Counted from the stretch's first letter, positions 10,238-18,987 are shown. The stretch is 64,000 nt of DNA from Desulfobacter vibrioformis DSM 8776 (GCF_000745975.1 NZ_JQKJ01000001.1:336162-400161); one strand, 5' to 3'. Notes: generated by a model not told the origin, from the sequence alone. A program made the numbers and translations.

Positions 10238-10636
10238 ATGGCAACTAGTGATCCCATTGCAGACATGCTGACCATAATCAGAAATGGTGGCAAGGCAGGT
10301 CTGTCCAAGGTGGATATCCCCGGATCCAAGATTAAACTTGAAGTGGTGCGGGTGCTTAAGAAACAAGGGTATATCAAAGATTACAAATTTCTAGAAAACC
10401 AAACCCAGGGTGTTATCCGGGTGGCCTTGAAATATGTTTCAGAAGGCAAACCCTCTATTTTTGGTATCCAGCGCGTCAGCAAACCCTCTTGCAGGGTGTA
10501 TGCTAAATCAAAAAATATCAAGCCGGTATTAAATGGCCTAGGTATTTCCATCATTTCGACTTCTAAGGGGTTGATGACCGACAAGCAGGCAAGAGAAGCA
10601 AAGGTCGGCGGTGAAATTCTTTGTAACGTTTGGTAA
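10238..10636 (+). CDS. rpsH: 30S ribosomal protein S8
   Basis: S8, 132 residues, binds the central domain of 16S rRNA. 'DPIADMLTIIRNGGKAGLSK' and the C-terminal 'ISTSKGLMTDKQAREAKVGG' are the signature parts. A strong AAGGAGA ribosome binding site lies in the 69-base gap after rpsN. In enterobacteria S8 is the spc operon translational repressor; that is not testable here. Confidence 0.97.
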   Translation: MATSDPIADMLTIIRNGGKAGLSKVDIPGSKIKLEVVRVLKKQGYIKDYKFLENQTQGVIRVALKYVSEGKPSIFGIQRVSKPSCRVYAKSKNIKPVLNGLGISIISTSKGLMTDKQAREAKVGGEILCNVW

Positions 10637-10651
10637 GACAGGAGCTATAAG

Positions 10652-11194
10652 ATGTCCAGAATAGGAAAAAAGCCGGTTCAGCTTCCAGATAAGGTTCAAA
10701 TCACCCTTGATGGCGATATCATCAATGTCAAAGGGCCTAAAGGCAGTCTTGACCGCAAGCTGCATCCGGCAGTCAATATTGAGATTGACAACCAGGTGTT
10801 GAGTGTATCCACAGACACCGCTGATAAAAAGAAAGTGGCACTGCAGGGGCTTTTCAGGTCTCTTATTTTTAATATGGTGCATGGTGTCACGCAAGGTTAT
10901 GAGAAAAAACTGGTACTTTCAGGCATTGGTTACCGGGCTGAGACCAAAGGAAAAAATCTGGTGCTTTCTGTCGGGTATTCAAACCCTGTGGATTTCGCCC
11001 TTCCTGATGGTGTGGCTGCAGCGGTTGACAAAAACGTCGAAGTGACCCTTACCAGTATCGATAAAGAGCTTTTGGGGCAAGCCGCAGCAAACATCAGAGC
11101 GATTAGACCTCCCGAGCCTTATAAAGGCAAAGGCATTATGTATGCTGACGAAAGAATTATCAGAAAAGCAGGTAAGACTGCTGGTAAAGATTAA
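10652..11194 (+). CDS. rplF: 50S ribosomal protein L6
   Basis: L6, 180 residues, has two similar domains and lies near the factor-binding site. 'MSRIGKKPVQLPDKVQITLD' and the C-terminal 'PEPYKGKGIMYADERIIRKA' match the family closely, including the conserved KGKGI stretch. It has a GGAG site and typical spacing to rpsH and rplR. Confidence 0.98.
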   Translation: MSRIGKKPVQLPDKVQITLDGDIINVKGPKGSLDRKLHPAVNIEIDNQVLSVSTDTADKKKVALQGLFRSLIFNMVHGVTQGYEKKLVLSGIGYRAETKGKNLVLSVGYSNPVDFALPDGVAAAVDKNVEVTLTSIDKELLGQAAANIRAIRPPEPYKGKGIMYADERIIRKAGKTAGKD

Positions 11195-11213
11195 AAGGTG
11201 GGGAATATAGATT

Positions 11214-11582
11214 ATGGCAAATACATCACCAAGGCTGGTCGCACGGCTTAAAAGAAAAAAACGGATCAGAAAAAATATATTTGGTAATCAGGAACGTCCC
11301 CGACTGAGCGTTTTCAGAACAGCCAAACATATTTACGCCCAGATCATAGACGACACCAAAGGTGTTACGCTGGTCGCAGCGTCAACCCTTGACAAAGAAT
11401 ATAAAGATACCCCCATTGAGGGGAAAAAACAGGATGTTGCAAAGACTGTGGGCAACCTTATCGGCAAAAGGGCAATGGATAAAGGAATTAAAAAGGTTGT
11501 TTTTGACCGGAATGGGTTCCTTTTTCATGGACGCGTAAAAGCACTTTCAGACGGGGCCCGGGAAGCCGGTCTTGAATTCTAA
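11214..11582 (+). CDS. rplR: 50S ribosomal protein L18
   Basis: This 122-residue L18 binds 5S rRNA. '[20 protein letters not shown]' and the ending '[19 protein letters not shown]' are typical of the family. GGTGGGG lies upstream of the ATG. Standard position between rplF and rpsE. Confidence 0.97.
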   Translation: MANTSPRLVARLKRKKRIRKNIFGNQERPRLSVFRTAKHIYAQIIDDTKGVTLVAASTLDKEYKDTPIEGKKQDVAKTVGNLIGKRAMDKGIKKVVFDRNGFLFHGRVKALSDGAREAGLEF

Positions 11583-11599
11583 ATTAAGGAGGAACACCC

Positions 11600-12100
11600 T
11601 TGGCAAGACAACAACAGCAGATGGAAGATACCGGTCTGATCGATAAGGTCGTTAGAATAAACCGTGTTGCGAAGGTCGTTAAAGGTGGCCGGAATTTTAC
11701 CTTCACTGCCCTGGTTGTGGTAGGTGATGGTGAAGGCAGCGTGGGATATGGACTGGGAAAGGCCCAAGAAGTTCCTGAAGCCATTAGAAAGGGAATGGAT
11801 AAAGCCAAACGAAATATGAAAAAAGTCGCTATCCTGAATGGCACGGTTCCCTTTGAAGTTTTGGGTCACGCCGGATCAGGCCGGGTTCTTCTCAAACCGG
11901 CTTCTCCCGGTACAGGACTGATTGCCGGTGGCGGTATTCGTGCGGTCCTTGAAGCAGCCGGGGTCACCGATATTTTAACCAAGTGTATTGGTTCCCACAA
12001 CACCCAGAACATTGTAAGAGCCACCATGGCCGGCCTCCAGTCCTTGTGTACCAAGGAGGAAGTTGCCAAAAGACGCGGGCTTAAACCTGAGGAAATATAA
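11600..12100 (+). CDS. rpsE: 30S ribosomal protein S5
   Basis: S5, 166 residues, acts in decoding fidelity and mRNA unwinding at the entry channel. The start is TTG at 11600 behind an AAGGAGG site. '[20 protein letters not shown]' and '[20 protein letters not shown]' carry the double-stranded RNA binding and S5 C-terminal domains. Confidence 0.97.
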   Translation: MARQQQQMEDTGLIDKVVRINRVAKVVKGGRNFTFTALVVVGDGEGSVGYGLGKAQEVPEAIRKGMDKAKRNMKKVAILNGTVPFEVLGHAGSGRVLLKPASPGTGLIAGGGIRAVLEAAGVTDILTKCIGSHNTQNIVRATMAGLQSLCTKEEVAKRRGLKPEEI

Positions 12101-12111
12101 AGAGGCGGACA

Positions 12112-12294
12112 ATGGCTGATAAAATTAAAATTACGCAGATAAGAAGCACCATCGGGCGTCCTGCAAAGCATGGACGGATTATTCGCTCCCTTGGCATTAA
12201 ACGGATGCATCACACTGTGGAGCACGATAATACCCCTGTGATTATGGGGCAGGTGGAAAAGGTTTCACACCTTGTGAAAGTAGAGGAGGTTTAG
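12112..12294 (+). CDS. rpmD: 50S ribosomal protein L30
   Basis: L30, 60 residues, is a small 50S protein. 'IKITQIRSTIGRPAKHGRII' and 'LGIKRMHHTVEHDNTPVIMG' match the bacterial family. It is one base from rplO, whose ribosome binding site (GAGGAGG) lies in the rpmD tail. Confidence 0.96.
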   Translation: MADKIKITQIRSTIGRPAKHGRIIRSLGIKRMHHTVEHDNTPVIMGQVEKVSHLVKVEEV

Positions 12295-12295
12295 G

Positions 12296-12739
12296 ATGCA
12301 GTTACATGATCTGGCACCAGCTCCCGGAAGCAGAAAAAATAGAAAAAGAATCGGGCGTGGTCCTGGTTCCGGTATGGGAAAAACGTCCACCAAAGGTCAT
12401 AAGGGCCTTAAGGCACGTTCCGGCGGATCTGTCCGCCCCGGTTTTGAAGGTGGACAAATGCCCATTTACAGGCGGCTGCCCAAACGCGGGTTTAAAAATT
12501 ATATGTTTAAAACCCATAATGCAGTGCTGAACGTTCAGGATCTTGACCGGTTTGATGACGGTACTCAAATCACCGAGGCCGTTCTTCGGGAAGCCGGTCT
12601 TGTGAAAGGTTCTGTGGACGGTGTTAAACTTCTTGGGAATGGTGAGGTGACCAAGAAGTATATTCTGAAAAATATTTTGGTTTCCCAGAGTGCGAAAGAA
12701 AAAATTGAAACTGCCGGTGGCAGCGTAGAATTAGCGTAA
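12296..12739 (+). CDS. rplO: 50S ribosomal protein L15
   Basis: L15, 147 residues, has the glycine/basic N-terminal extension 'KRIGRGPGSGMGKTSTKGHK' that penetrates the rRNA core, then 'GFEGGQMPIYRRLPKRGFKN'. It precedes secY in the usual spc-block order. Confidence 0.98.
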   Translation: MQLHDLAPAPGSRKNRKRIGRGPGSGMGKTSTKGHKGLKARSGGSVRPGFEGGQMPIYRRLPKRGFKNYMFKTHNAVLNVQDLDRFDDGTQITEAVLREAGLVKGSVDGVKLLGNGEVTKKYILKNILVSQSAKEKIETAGGSVELA

Positions 12740-12758
12740 GGTATAAGGAACAGTCTCA

Positions 12759-14078
12759 ATGATCCAGAACAGCTACCAGAATATGCTCAAATTGCCGGAA
12801 CTGAAGCGCAAAATATTGATAACGCTCGCCTTGCTTTTTGTTTACCGGGTCGGGGTGCATGTACCGACACCCGGTATTGACGGCGCAGCATTGGAATCTT
12901 TTTTTGCATCGGCCTCAGGCACTTTATTCTCCATGTTCAACATGTTTTCTGGAGGAGCGTTGCAGCGGCTCTCTATTTTTGCCCTGGGTATTATGCCTTA
13001 TATTAGTGCTTCCATTATTCTGGAACTTATGACCGTGGTTATTCCCTATCTTGAACAGCTCAAAAAAGAAGGGGATGCCGGCCGTAAAAAGAAAACCCAG
13101 TTAACCCGGTATGGAACCGTTGTTTTAAGCGCCATACAGGGGTTTGGTATTGCGGTCGGCCTTGAATCCATGACATCTCCTGCCGGTGTTCCCATTGTAC
13201 CCTATCCTGGGTGGGGATTCAGACTGATCACCATTATCACCCTGACAGCGGGAACCGCATTTATCATGTGGCTTGGTGAGCAGATTACCGAAAGGGGAAT
13301 CGGCAACGGGATCTCTTTGATCATTTTTGCCGGTATTGTCGCAAATATGCCATCAGCAGGTATTAAAGTGGGACAGCTTTTGAGTACGGGTGAGATGGGG
13401 TTGTTTTCAATCCTCATTCTGATTCTATTGATGGTTGCGGTAATTGCCGCCATTATTTTCATGGAACAGGCCCAGCGCAGAATTCCGGTCCACTATGCCA
13501 AACGTGTGGTCGGCAGAAAGATGTATGGCGGACAAACTTCGCATCTTCCGCTTAAGATCAATACATCCGGCGTTATCCCGCCCATTTTTGCTTCCTCCAT
13601 CATCATGTTTCCCACCACACTGGCCCAGTTCATCAATTTGCCGATTATGCAGACCGTGGCGGGCATGTTCAGTCCGGGAACAATCTGGTATTACCTGTTA
13701 TATATTGGTTTTATCGTGTTCTTCTGCTTTTTTTATACCGCAGTTCAGTTCAACCCTGAAGATGTGGCCGAAAATATGAAAAAGAACGGTGGATACATCC
13801 CGGGCATTCGTCCGGGAAAGCGGACAGCTGAGTATATCGATAAAGTGCTTACAAGGATTACTGTAGGCGGTGCGATTTATGTTTCGGCGGTTTGTGTATT
13901 ACCCACTGTATTGATGAATAAGTTTAACGTCCCTTTTTATTTCGGCGGGACAGCGTTGTTGATTGTTGTTGGTGTTGCTATTGATACCATTTCCCAGATA
14001 GAGTCACATTTGATTACCAGCAATTATGACGGATTTCTGGGACGCTCCGGAAATAAACGGATTAAAAGCCGGTCCTGA
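12759..14078 (+). CDS. secY: Protein translocase subunit SecY
   Basis: SecY, 439 residues, is the channel-forming subunit of the SecYEG inner-membrane translocon. About ten hydrophobic segments are visible, starting with 'ILITLALLFVYRVGVHVPTP' and continuing through the conserved 'LSIFALGIMPYISASIILEL' plug-region helix. Basic cytoplasmic loops include 'YAKRVVGRKMYGGQTSHLPL' and 'IPGIRPGKRTAEYI'. infA follows directly; the adk and map genes that often lie between secY and infA are absent. Confidence 0.98.
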   Translation: MIQNSYQNMLKLPELKRKILITLALLFVYRVGVHVPTPGIDGAALESFFASASGTLFSMFNMFSGGALQRLSIFALGIMPYISASIILELMTVVIPYLEQLKKEGDAGRKKKTQLTRYGTVVLSAIQGFGIAVGLESMTSPAGVPIVPYPGWGFRLITIITLTAGTAFIMWLGEQITERGIGNGISLIIFAGIVANMPSAGIKVGQLLSTGEMGLFSILILILLMVAVIAAIIFMEQAQRRIPVHYAKRVVGRKMYGGQTSHLPLKINTSGVIPPIFASSIIMFPTTLAQFINLPIMQTVAGMFSPGTIWYYLLYIGFIVFFCFFYTAVQFNPEDVAENMKKNGGYIPGIRPGKRTAEYIDKVLTRITVGGAIYVSAVCVLPTVLMNKFNVPFYFGGTALLIVVGVAIDTISQIESHLITSNYDGFLGRSGNKRIKSRS

Positions 14079-14108
14079 TATGGCACCACAAAGGAGAAGA
14101 TTTTAGTT

Positions 14109-14327
14109 ATGGCCAAAGAAGAGCCCATTAAAGTAGACGGTAAAGTCCTTGAAACACTTCCCAATGCCATGTTCAAGGTTGAGCTGGAAAATAAGCATGT
14201 TCTGCTGGCACATATTTCTGGGAAAATGAGAATGCATTTTATAAAAATACTTCCCGGCGACAGGGTGACTGTGGAAATTTCTCCCTATGATCTGAGCCGT
14301 GGCAGAATAACCTACCGGTATAAATAA
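14109..14327 (+). CDS. infA: Translation initiation factor IF-1
   Basis: IF-1, 72 residues, is an OB-fold protein that occupies the A-site during initiation. '[20 protein letters not shown]' and '[20 protein letters not shown]' are family hallmarks. An AAGGAGA site lies upstream. Its position directly after secY and before rpmJ is common where map and adk have moved. Confidence 0.97.
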   Translation: MAKEEPIKVDGKVLETLPNAMFKVELENKHVLLAHISGKMRMHFIKILPGDRVTVEISPYDLSRGRITYRYK

Positions 14328-14349
14328 AATTGAAATGAGGAGCAGTTAG

Positions 14350-14463
14350 ATGAAAGTCAGAGCATCCGTAAAAAAAATTTGCAGGAACTGCAAAGTTATT
14401 AAAAGGCGCGGTGTTATTAGAGTTATTTGTGTGAACAAGCGCCATAAACAGCGTCAGGGATAG
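14350..14463 (+). CDS. rpmJ: 50S ribosomal protein L36 (zinc-binding form)
   Basis: This 37-codon gene starts [18 protein letters not shown] and ends HKQRQG. It has the zinc ligand set Cys11, Cys14, Cys27 and His32 of the C+ form of L36. An ATGAGGAG ribosome binding site precedes the ATG. L36 is a late-assembling protein that bridges 23S rRNA helices. It lies in the conserved infA-rpmJ-rpsM order. Confidence 0.97.
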   Translation: MKVRASVKKICRNCKVIKRRGVIRVICVNKRHKQRQG

Positions 14464-14477
14464 GAGGATAGAAAAAT

Positions 14478-14846
14478 TTGGCACGTATAGCTGGAGTTGA
14501 CTTACCAAAAGATAAGCATGCGTGGATCGCTTTAACCTATATCTATGGTATTGGGCGCAGCAGGTCTATGCAGATACTTGAAAAAACGGGAATTGAACCC
14601 ACAATCAAGGCCGACGATCTGACCGAAGAGCAGGCAAATGAAATCAGGAAGGTCATTGATGCCGAGTTCAAGGTTGAAGGTGAACTGCGTTCTGAAGTGT
14701 CCATGAATATTAAACGATTGATGGATCTAGGATGTTACAGGGGACTGCGTCATCGTAAAGGCCTGCCCTGCCACGGGCAGCGGACCAGTACCAACGCCAG
14801 AACCAGAAAAGGTCCCAAGCGCGCGGCAGTGAAAAAGAAAAAGTAG
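14478..14846 (+). CDS. rpsM: 30S ribosomal protein S13
   Basis: S13, 122 residues, is at the top of the 30S head and touches tRNA and L5. The start is TTG at 14478 with a TAGGAGG site. '[20 protein letters not shown]' and '[20 protein letters not shown]' are diagnostic. The lysine-rich tail is normal. Confidence 0.97.
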   Translation: MARIAGVDLPKDKHAWIALTYIYGIGRSRSMQILEKTGIEPTIKADDLTEEQANEIRKVIDAEFKVEGELRSEVSMNIKRLMDLGCYRGLRHRKGLPCHGQRTSTNARTRKGPKRAAVKKKK

Positions 14847-14872
14847 GACTTAAATAATAAGGGATAACAATT

Positions 14873-15268
14873 ATGGCGAAAAAGTCTAAAAAGGTCATTG
14901 CCAAAAAGCGGGTTAAAAAGAATATATCAACCGGCATAGTGCATATTCAGTCTACCTTTAACAACACCATTGTCACCATTGCAGATGAAAACGGCAACAC
15001 CATTTCCTGGTCATCTGCCGGGATGCAGGGGTTTAAAGGGTCCAGGAAATCCACGCCCTTTGCAGCCAAGCTGGTTGCAGAGGATGCAGGGGCGAAAGCT
15101 ATGGAACATGGTATGAAAAACGTCGGGGTATATGTTAAAGGCCCCGGACCTGGAAGAGAATCTGCGCTTCGGGCACTGCATGCACTTGGGTTTAATATTT
15201 CCATGATTAAGGATGTTACCCCGGTACCGCATAACGGGTGCCGCCCACCCAAAAGAAGACGTGTATAA
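14873..15268 (+). CDS. rpsK: 30S ribosomal protein S11
   Basis: S11, 131 residues, lies on the 30S platform at the mRNA exit. '[20 protein letters not shown]' and '[20 protein letters not shown]' followed by the '[13 protein letters not shown]' end identify it. The 164-base gap after it is longer than any other in this block and contains a dispersed palindromic repeat. Confidence 0.98.
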   Translation: MAKKSKKVIAKKRVKKNISTGIVHIQSTFNNTIVTIADENGNTISWSSAGMQGFKGSRKSTPFAAKLVAEDAGAKAMEHGMKNVGVYVKGPGPGRESALRALHALGFNISMIKDVTPVPHNGCRPPKRRRV

Positions 15269-15272
15269 AATT

Positions 15273-15345
15273 GTTTGAACGAAAATTCATCCATCTGCGG
15301 TATTGCAAAAAAAATTTGCATCCGGGCAAATTTTCATCCAGACAC
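15273..15345. repeat. Dispersed palindromic repeat, copy 1 (inside ribosomal operon)
   Basis: This roughly 73-bp sequence starts with GTTTGAAC and has the central palindrome TTGCAAAAAAAATTTGCA flanked by ATCC/GG blocks. It aligns along its whole length with a second copy at 29564-29633, with its right end more diverged. It lies between rpsK and rpsD and can fold into a hairpin in the transcript. I infer a REP-like family; genome-wide copy number is unknown. Confidence 0.7.
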
Positions 15346-15432
15346 GGAACACTATCAATTATTTCGGCGAACATAATCTAATCCGGAACATTTTAACGTG
15401 TAAACTTTATCACAATAGATAAAGGAGGAAAC

Positions 15433-16059
15433 TTGGCAAGATATAGAGGTTCTGTCTGCAGACAGTGCAGACGTGAAAATATGAAGCTTTTTTTAAAAGG
15501 TGATCGTTGTTTTTCTGATAAATGCAGTTATGACAGAAGAGGGTTTCCCCCTGGGCAGCACGGTCAGAAAAGAGTTAAACAATCAGATTACGGCATGCAG
15601 CTTCGAGAAAAACAGAAAGTTAAACGAATTTATGGTGTATCTGAAAAACAGTTTAGAAATACTTTCAAACGGGCAGACCGTCAAAAAGGCATCACCGGTA
15701 TTAATTTGTTAACATTACTTGAGACCCGGTTAGATAATACTGTATTTCGACTTGGCTTCGTAAATTCCAGAAATCAAGGTCGTCATTTTGTTCGTCACAA
15801 TCATTTTACTGTAAACGGTAAAAAGGTTAATATCCCATCCTATCAGGTCAAAAAAGGGGATGTTATCGAACTTTGTGAAAAAAGTAGGACCATACAGGCC
15901 ATTATTGATTCCCTGGATGCCATTGTAAGGCGTGGTATCCCCCAGTGGCTTGAAATTAATAAAGACAGTTTTAAGGGTGAAATAAAAGGACTTCCCGGAA
16001 GAGAAGATATTTCACTGCCGATCCAGGAGCAGTTGATCGTAGAGCTCTATTCAAAATAG
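15433..16059 (+). CDS. rpsD: 30S ribosomal protein S4 (zinc-binding form)
   Basis: S4, 208 residues, starts 16S 5'-domain assembly. The start is TTG at 15433 behind AAAGGAGG. Cysteines in '[20 protein letters not shown]' and 'DKC' near residues 9, 12, 26 and 31 make the zinc-binding form. The S4 RNA-binding domain follows with '[20 protein letters not shown]'. It is separated from rpsK by the repeat at 15273-15345. Confidence 0.97.
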   Translation: MARYRGSVCRQCRRENMKLFLKGDRCFSDKCSYDRRGFPPGQHGQKRVKQSDYGMQLREKQKVKRIYGVSEKQFRNTFKRADRQKGITGINLLTLLETRLDNTVFRLGFVNSRNQGRHFVRHNHFTVNGKKVNIPSYQVKKGDVIELCEKSRTIQAIIDSLDAIVRRGIPQWLEINKDSFKGEIKGLPGREDISLPIQEQLIVELYSK

Positions 16060-16106
16060 GTTCATCATACATATGATCTACCAAATTATCTATTCAGGAG
16101 ATTTAA

Positions 16107-17129
16107 ATGTCATCTGAAAATCTTGCATATGTTAACTGGCGAGAGATGATCAAGCCGGAAAAGCTTGATGTTACCACAACTTCCACCTATGGCAAGTTTG
16201 TGTGTGAACCCCTTGAAAGGGGATACGGCATCACCATTGGTAACTCGCTTCGGCGGATTATTTTATCCTCCATTTATGGTGCCGCCATAGTCTCCGTGAA
16301 ATTCGATGATGCACTTCACGAATACAGCGTTATCTCAGATATTAGAGAGGATGTATCTGAGATCATTCTTAATCTGAAAGAATTGAAGCTCAAAGTAGAC
16401 GATCCAGAGGAAAAAATACTGACCCTTAATATCACTGGCGAGGCCGATGTTACAGGTGCGGATATCGTCAGCCCGGACGGTCGGGTGAAGGTTCTTAACC
16501 CGGAGCAGCATATTGCCACGGTAAATAAAAATGGGAAACTCAATATTGTCATGGTTGTGAAAACTGATAAAGGGTATGCCCTGTCATCAGCAAATAAGGA
16601 TGACGATGCCCCCATCGGCACCATTCCCATTGATTCAGCGTTTTCTCCCATTAAGCGCGTAAAATATGTGGTGGGTACATCACGTATTGGCCAGAAAACC
16701 GATTATGACAAACTGACTTTTGAAGTCTGGACAGACGGTAGTGTTACACCTGATGATGCTGTTGCTTACGGTGCAAAAATCCTTAAGGAACAGATGAATC
16801 CATTTATCAATTTTGATGAAGAACTTGAACCTGATGAATCGGAATATAAAACCGATGAAGGTGAAAAAGGATTCAATGAGAATATCTATCGTTCCGTGGA
16901 CGAACTCGAGCTCTCCGTTCGCAGTTCAAATTGTCTGAAAAATGCGAGAATCCACACCATCTACCAGTTGGTCCAGAAAACCGACAGCGAAATGCTCAAG
17001 ACAAAAAATTTCGGCCGTAAATCACTCAATGAAATCAAAGAAGTGCTTACTTCAATGAACCTGTCTTTAGGGATGGACCTTGAGGGGATCGAACCGCCGG
17101 AAGATGTGAATATTCAGGAAGGAGAATAA
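16107..17129 (+). CDS. rpoA: DNA-directed RNA polymerase alpha subunit
   Basis: This 340-residue alpha subunit nucleates RNA polymerase assembly. The N-terminal dimerisation domain has '[20 protein letters not shown]'. The C-terminal domain carries '[20 protein letters not shown]', with the conserved Arg and Asn that bind promoter UP elements and activators. An AGGAG site precedes the ATG. It lies in the standard rpsD-rpoA-rplQ order. Confidence 0.98.
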   Translation: MSSENLAYVNWREMIKPEKLDVTTTSTYGKFVCEPLERGYGITIGNSLRRIILSSIYGAAIVSVKFDDALHEYSVISDIREDVSEIILNLKELKLKVDDPEEKILTLNITGEADVTGADIVSPDGRVKVLNPEQHIATVNKNGKLNIVMVVKTDKGYALSSANKDDDAPIGTIPIDSAFSPIKRVKYVVGTSRIGQKTDYDKLTFEVWTDGSVTPDDAVAYGAKILKEQMNPFINFDEELEPDESEYKTDEGEKGFNENIYRSVDELELSVRSSNCLKNARIHTIYQLVQKTDSEMLKTKNFGRKSLNEIKEVLTSMNLSLGMDLEGIEPPEDVNIQEGE

Positions 17130-17134
17130 ATACC

Positions 17135-17491
17135 ATGAAACATAGAAAATCCGTATTAAAGCTGAACAGAACCTCCGCCCATAGAAAGGCGATGTTTAGG
17201 AACATGGTAACTTCTCTGTTCAAACACAGCAGCATCAAAACAACTGAAGCCAAAGCCAAAGGCCTTCGTAAGATTGCCGATAAAATGATCACCCTGGCCA
17301 AACGGGGAGATCTTCATGCCAGGCGTCAGGCCATGGCGGTAATCCGTGAAAAAGATGTTGTTCATGCCCTTTTTGAAGAGGTAGCAGAGAAGTTTAACGC
17401 AAGGCAGGGTGGATATACCAGGATTATCAAGTTAGGACCAAGAAAAGGGGATGTTGCTCCCATGGTTCAGATTGAGTTGATCACCGATTAA
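17135..17491 (+). CDS. rplQ: 50S ribosomal protein L17
   Basis: L17, 118 residues, ends the ribosomal block. '[20 protein letters not shown]' and '[20 protein letters not shown]' are typical. It begins five bases after rpoA. A large hairpin and mobile-element debris follow, marking the end of the conserved region. Confidence 0.97.
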   Translation: MKHRKSVLKLNRTSAHRKAMFRNMVTSLFKHSSIKTTEAKAKGLRKIADKMITLAKRGDLHARRQAMAVIREKDVVHALFEEVAEKFNARQGGYTRIIKLGPRKGDVAPMVQIELITD

Positions 17492-17576
17492 TCAGATTGT
17501 AAACAATGGATATGGTTTAAAACCATGCCCGTTCAGGCGGTTGATTCCTGATTGCCGGATCCCCGTCAGATATCGA

Positions 17577-17617
17577 AAAGCTTTGACAGTAGAGTCATAC
17601 CCCTCTGTCAAAGCTTT
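17577..17617 (+). terminator. Perfect 13-bp stem-loop after rplQ
   Basis: AAAGCTTTGACAG at 17577-17589 and CTGTCAAAGCTTT at 17605-17617 form a perfect 13-bp stem with a 15-base loop. It lies 86 bases after the rplQ stop and probably ends the ribosomal transcript. The T-tract after it is short (ATTT), so it may instead belong to the mobile DNA that begins at 17622. I cannot separate these options from sequence alone. Confidence 0.5.
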
Positions 17618-17621
17618 ATTT

Positions 17622-17766
17622 GCAATACCGCAAAACTCACCTTTTTTGAATTTGCTGCCATTCGGCGGACTGCCACTTTCGCCCGTAATTGATGCAGTTC
17701 GGACTCTCTCAGTGCTTGGGCCAATAACCGATTTCAATCCTTTTCGGGTGAGTTTTGCGGTATTGC
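17622..17766. mobile_element. 145-bp MITE-like element with perfect 20-bp terminal inverted repeats
   Basis: The element is bounded by GCAATACCGCAAAACTCACC at 17622-17641 and its exact reverse complement at 17747-17766. The same 20-bp sequence ends the truncated transposase gene at 19535-19554. Read on the minus strand, the element ends in a run of A followed by GGTGAG, as the transposase gene does, and would encode a short tail ...QKR-stop like the transposase C-terminus. I infer a non-autonomous derivative of the same insertion-sequence family. It interrupts the group II intron fragment just after the intron's ORF start. No convincing target duplication was seen. Confidence 0.75.
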
Positions 17767-18220
17767 CATTTTTCTTTTCATTATGGGTTGCATCTTCATC
17801 GTTCCGCATTCCTTTGAAGACCCTCTGTCCGTAACGGCTACATTACTGTTCCGCTTAGGGCTTGGCTGTCGCAGTTACAACGGCCCGGAGCAGAAGACCC
17901 GTCACCGGGTAAGATCGTGTACTTTCATTGCTCGCTCACCTCCTCTACCCAAAGGAATACGGAAAGGATATTGGGTTTTGATAGTCGAGGGTATCTCGCC
18001 CCTTCCTTTAGGCCTACCAGAGGTTCACACCGAGTTTGAGTAGCAAGTTTGGCGCCGGCTTCCTTCAGATTCCTCATTGGCTTTCCTTCACCGGGTTATC
18101 CCTCCTCGGGCAGGATTCGGAAAGTTTCTTCGGGCATCTTTGCCTTTGCCTACATATTCCCTCCTTTCAAGGGCTATGGCTGGACTTACACCAGCTAGTT
18201 CACAACCATGCCGGTCGCAC
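17767..18220 (-). mobile_element. Group II intron, 5' fragment (ribozyme part only)
   Basis: Read on the minus strand from 18220, the sequence begins GTGCGACC, the 5' end typical of bacterial group II introns. It continues with structured domain I-type sequence such as GTGTAAGTCCAGC and CGGTGTGAACC. Near the left end an ORF start with ATGAAGATGCAACCC is present, where intron reverse transcriptases usually begin, but the MITE at 17622-17766 cuts it. No reverse transcriptase domain and no domain V hairpin follow. Intron class cannot be given. The many ORFs on the plus strand here are only antisense of the ribozyme. Confidence 0.7.
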
Positions 18221-18248
18221 CTCTCATAATCTAACCTTATTCGTCATG

Positions 18249-18647
18249 TCATTTTATCAATTCAAATAAACTGTATTTTGAAGCTTTTTTGTCAAAAGTG
18301 AAGACTGTTTCACAGCCATAAGAGCTTGCGGTATGAGCAATCAGCAAATCAGATAAATCATATTTGCTATTTTTCCCTGCAATGATAAATTTTTGAATAG
18401 TTTCCAGGTGTTCAAATTTTAAAATTGGCATAAGTATTAAATCTGAAATGGAATCTATTATGTTGTTTCTTTCAATGTTGTATGCGGATTCTAAAACCCA
18501 AAGAAGCTCTAAAACTACCAATAATGGAACAAATAATTCGTTTTTATTCAGTTCAACTTCTTTGAAAAGATTATAAACAATTTTGGCTTGATCATGGTCA
18601 TCGCCAACAAGAAATCGAACAAGAATATTGGTATCAATTCCTTTCAT
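18249..18647 (-). CDS. vapC: PIN-domain ribonuclease toxin (VapC-like)
   Basis: This 132-residue protein fits the VapC family of Mg-dependent RNases. The N-terminal 'MKGIDTNILVRFLVGDD' places the first acidic residue at Asp5. Glu47 lies in VVLELLW, and the C-terminal acidic residues are Asp97/Asp100 (YDLSD) and Asp119 (TFDKK). The start overlaps the stop of the upstream vapB by four bases, the usual coupled arrangement. The pair sits between intron debris and a broken transposase, so horizontal arrival is likely. RNA target unknown. Confidence 0.9.
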   Translation of the reverse strand: MKGIDTNILVRFLVGDDHDQAKIVYNLFKEVELNKNELFVPLLVVLELLWVLESAYNIERNNIIDSISDLILMPILKFEHLETIQKFIIAGKNSKYDLSDLLIAHTASSYGCETVFTFDKKASKYSLFELIK

Positions 18648-18898
18648 TTGAATTTACTCTTCATTCGGCTCGCTATGGCATTGTTTATTTCTTCTATAGA
18701 GATGGCTTTCTGTTCAGGCTTTTGTAATTTACAAAATAGTTCATCCACTGTTTTTGAAATTGGTCTTATGATTGCTTCCATTTTATCTGTAACGATAATT
18801 TCTATTTTATCCCCTGTACGCAACTTAAGGGCGTCCCTAATTTTTTTGGGGATTGTCACTTGCCCTTTTGTTGTGATCGTAGCTAAAGCCATAGTCAT
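18644..18898 (-). CDS. vapB: AbrB/MazE-type antitoxin (VapB-like)
   Basis: This 84-residue protein has the swapped-hairpin AbrB DNA-binding fold at residues 3-45: 'ATITTKGQVTIPKKIRDALK' and 'LRTGDKIEIIV'. The C-terminal half, with 'SIEEINNAIASRMKSKFK', should wrap the toxin. It precedes and overlaps vapC by four bases. The protein normally neutralises VapC and represses its own promoter; an inverted repeat that could be its operator lies at 18927-18944. An internal ATG two codons on (18892) may also serve as start. Confidence 0.9.
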   Translation of the reverse strand: MTMALATITTKGQVTIPKKIRDALKLRTGDKIEIIVTDKMEAIIRPISKTVDELFCKLQKPEQKAISIEEINNAIASRMKSKFK

Positions 18899-18926
18899 TC
18901 GCCCTTTATCTTACATTGATATATTT

Positions 18927-18944
18927 TCTTACTTCAAGGTAAGA
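18927..18944 (-). promoter_or_regulatory. Candidate vapBC operator
   Basis: TCTTAC and GTAAGA form perfect 6-bp arms with a 6-bp spacer, 29 bases upstream of the vapB start. A further half-site TCTTAC is at 18909-18914, 18 bases from the first. A TTGAAG/TAAGAT promoter-like pair overlaps. An AbrB-type antitoxin commonly binds such repeats; binding here is inferred. Confidence 0.45.
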
Positions 18945-18987
18945 TTTTATTAAAAAAAAATCAAGTAGAAATTGATAACTCCGATAT

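Noticed and set aside
17541..18269. Several plus-strand open frames in the region behind rplQ
   Set aside because: They run antisense to the group II intron fragment and MITE, with no domain and no ribosome binding site.
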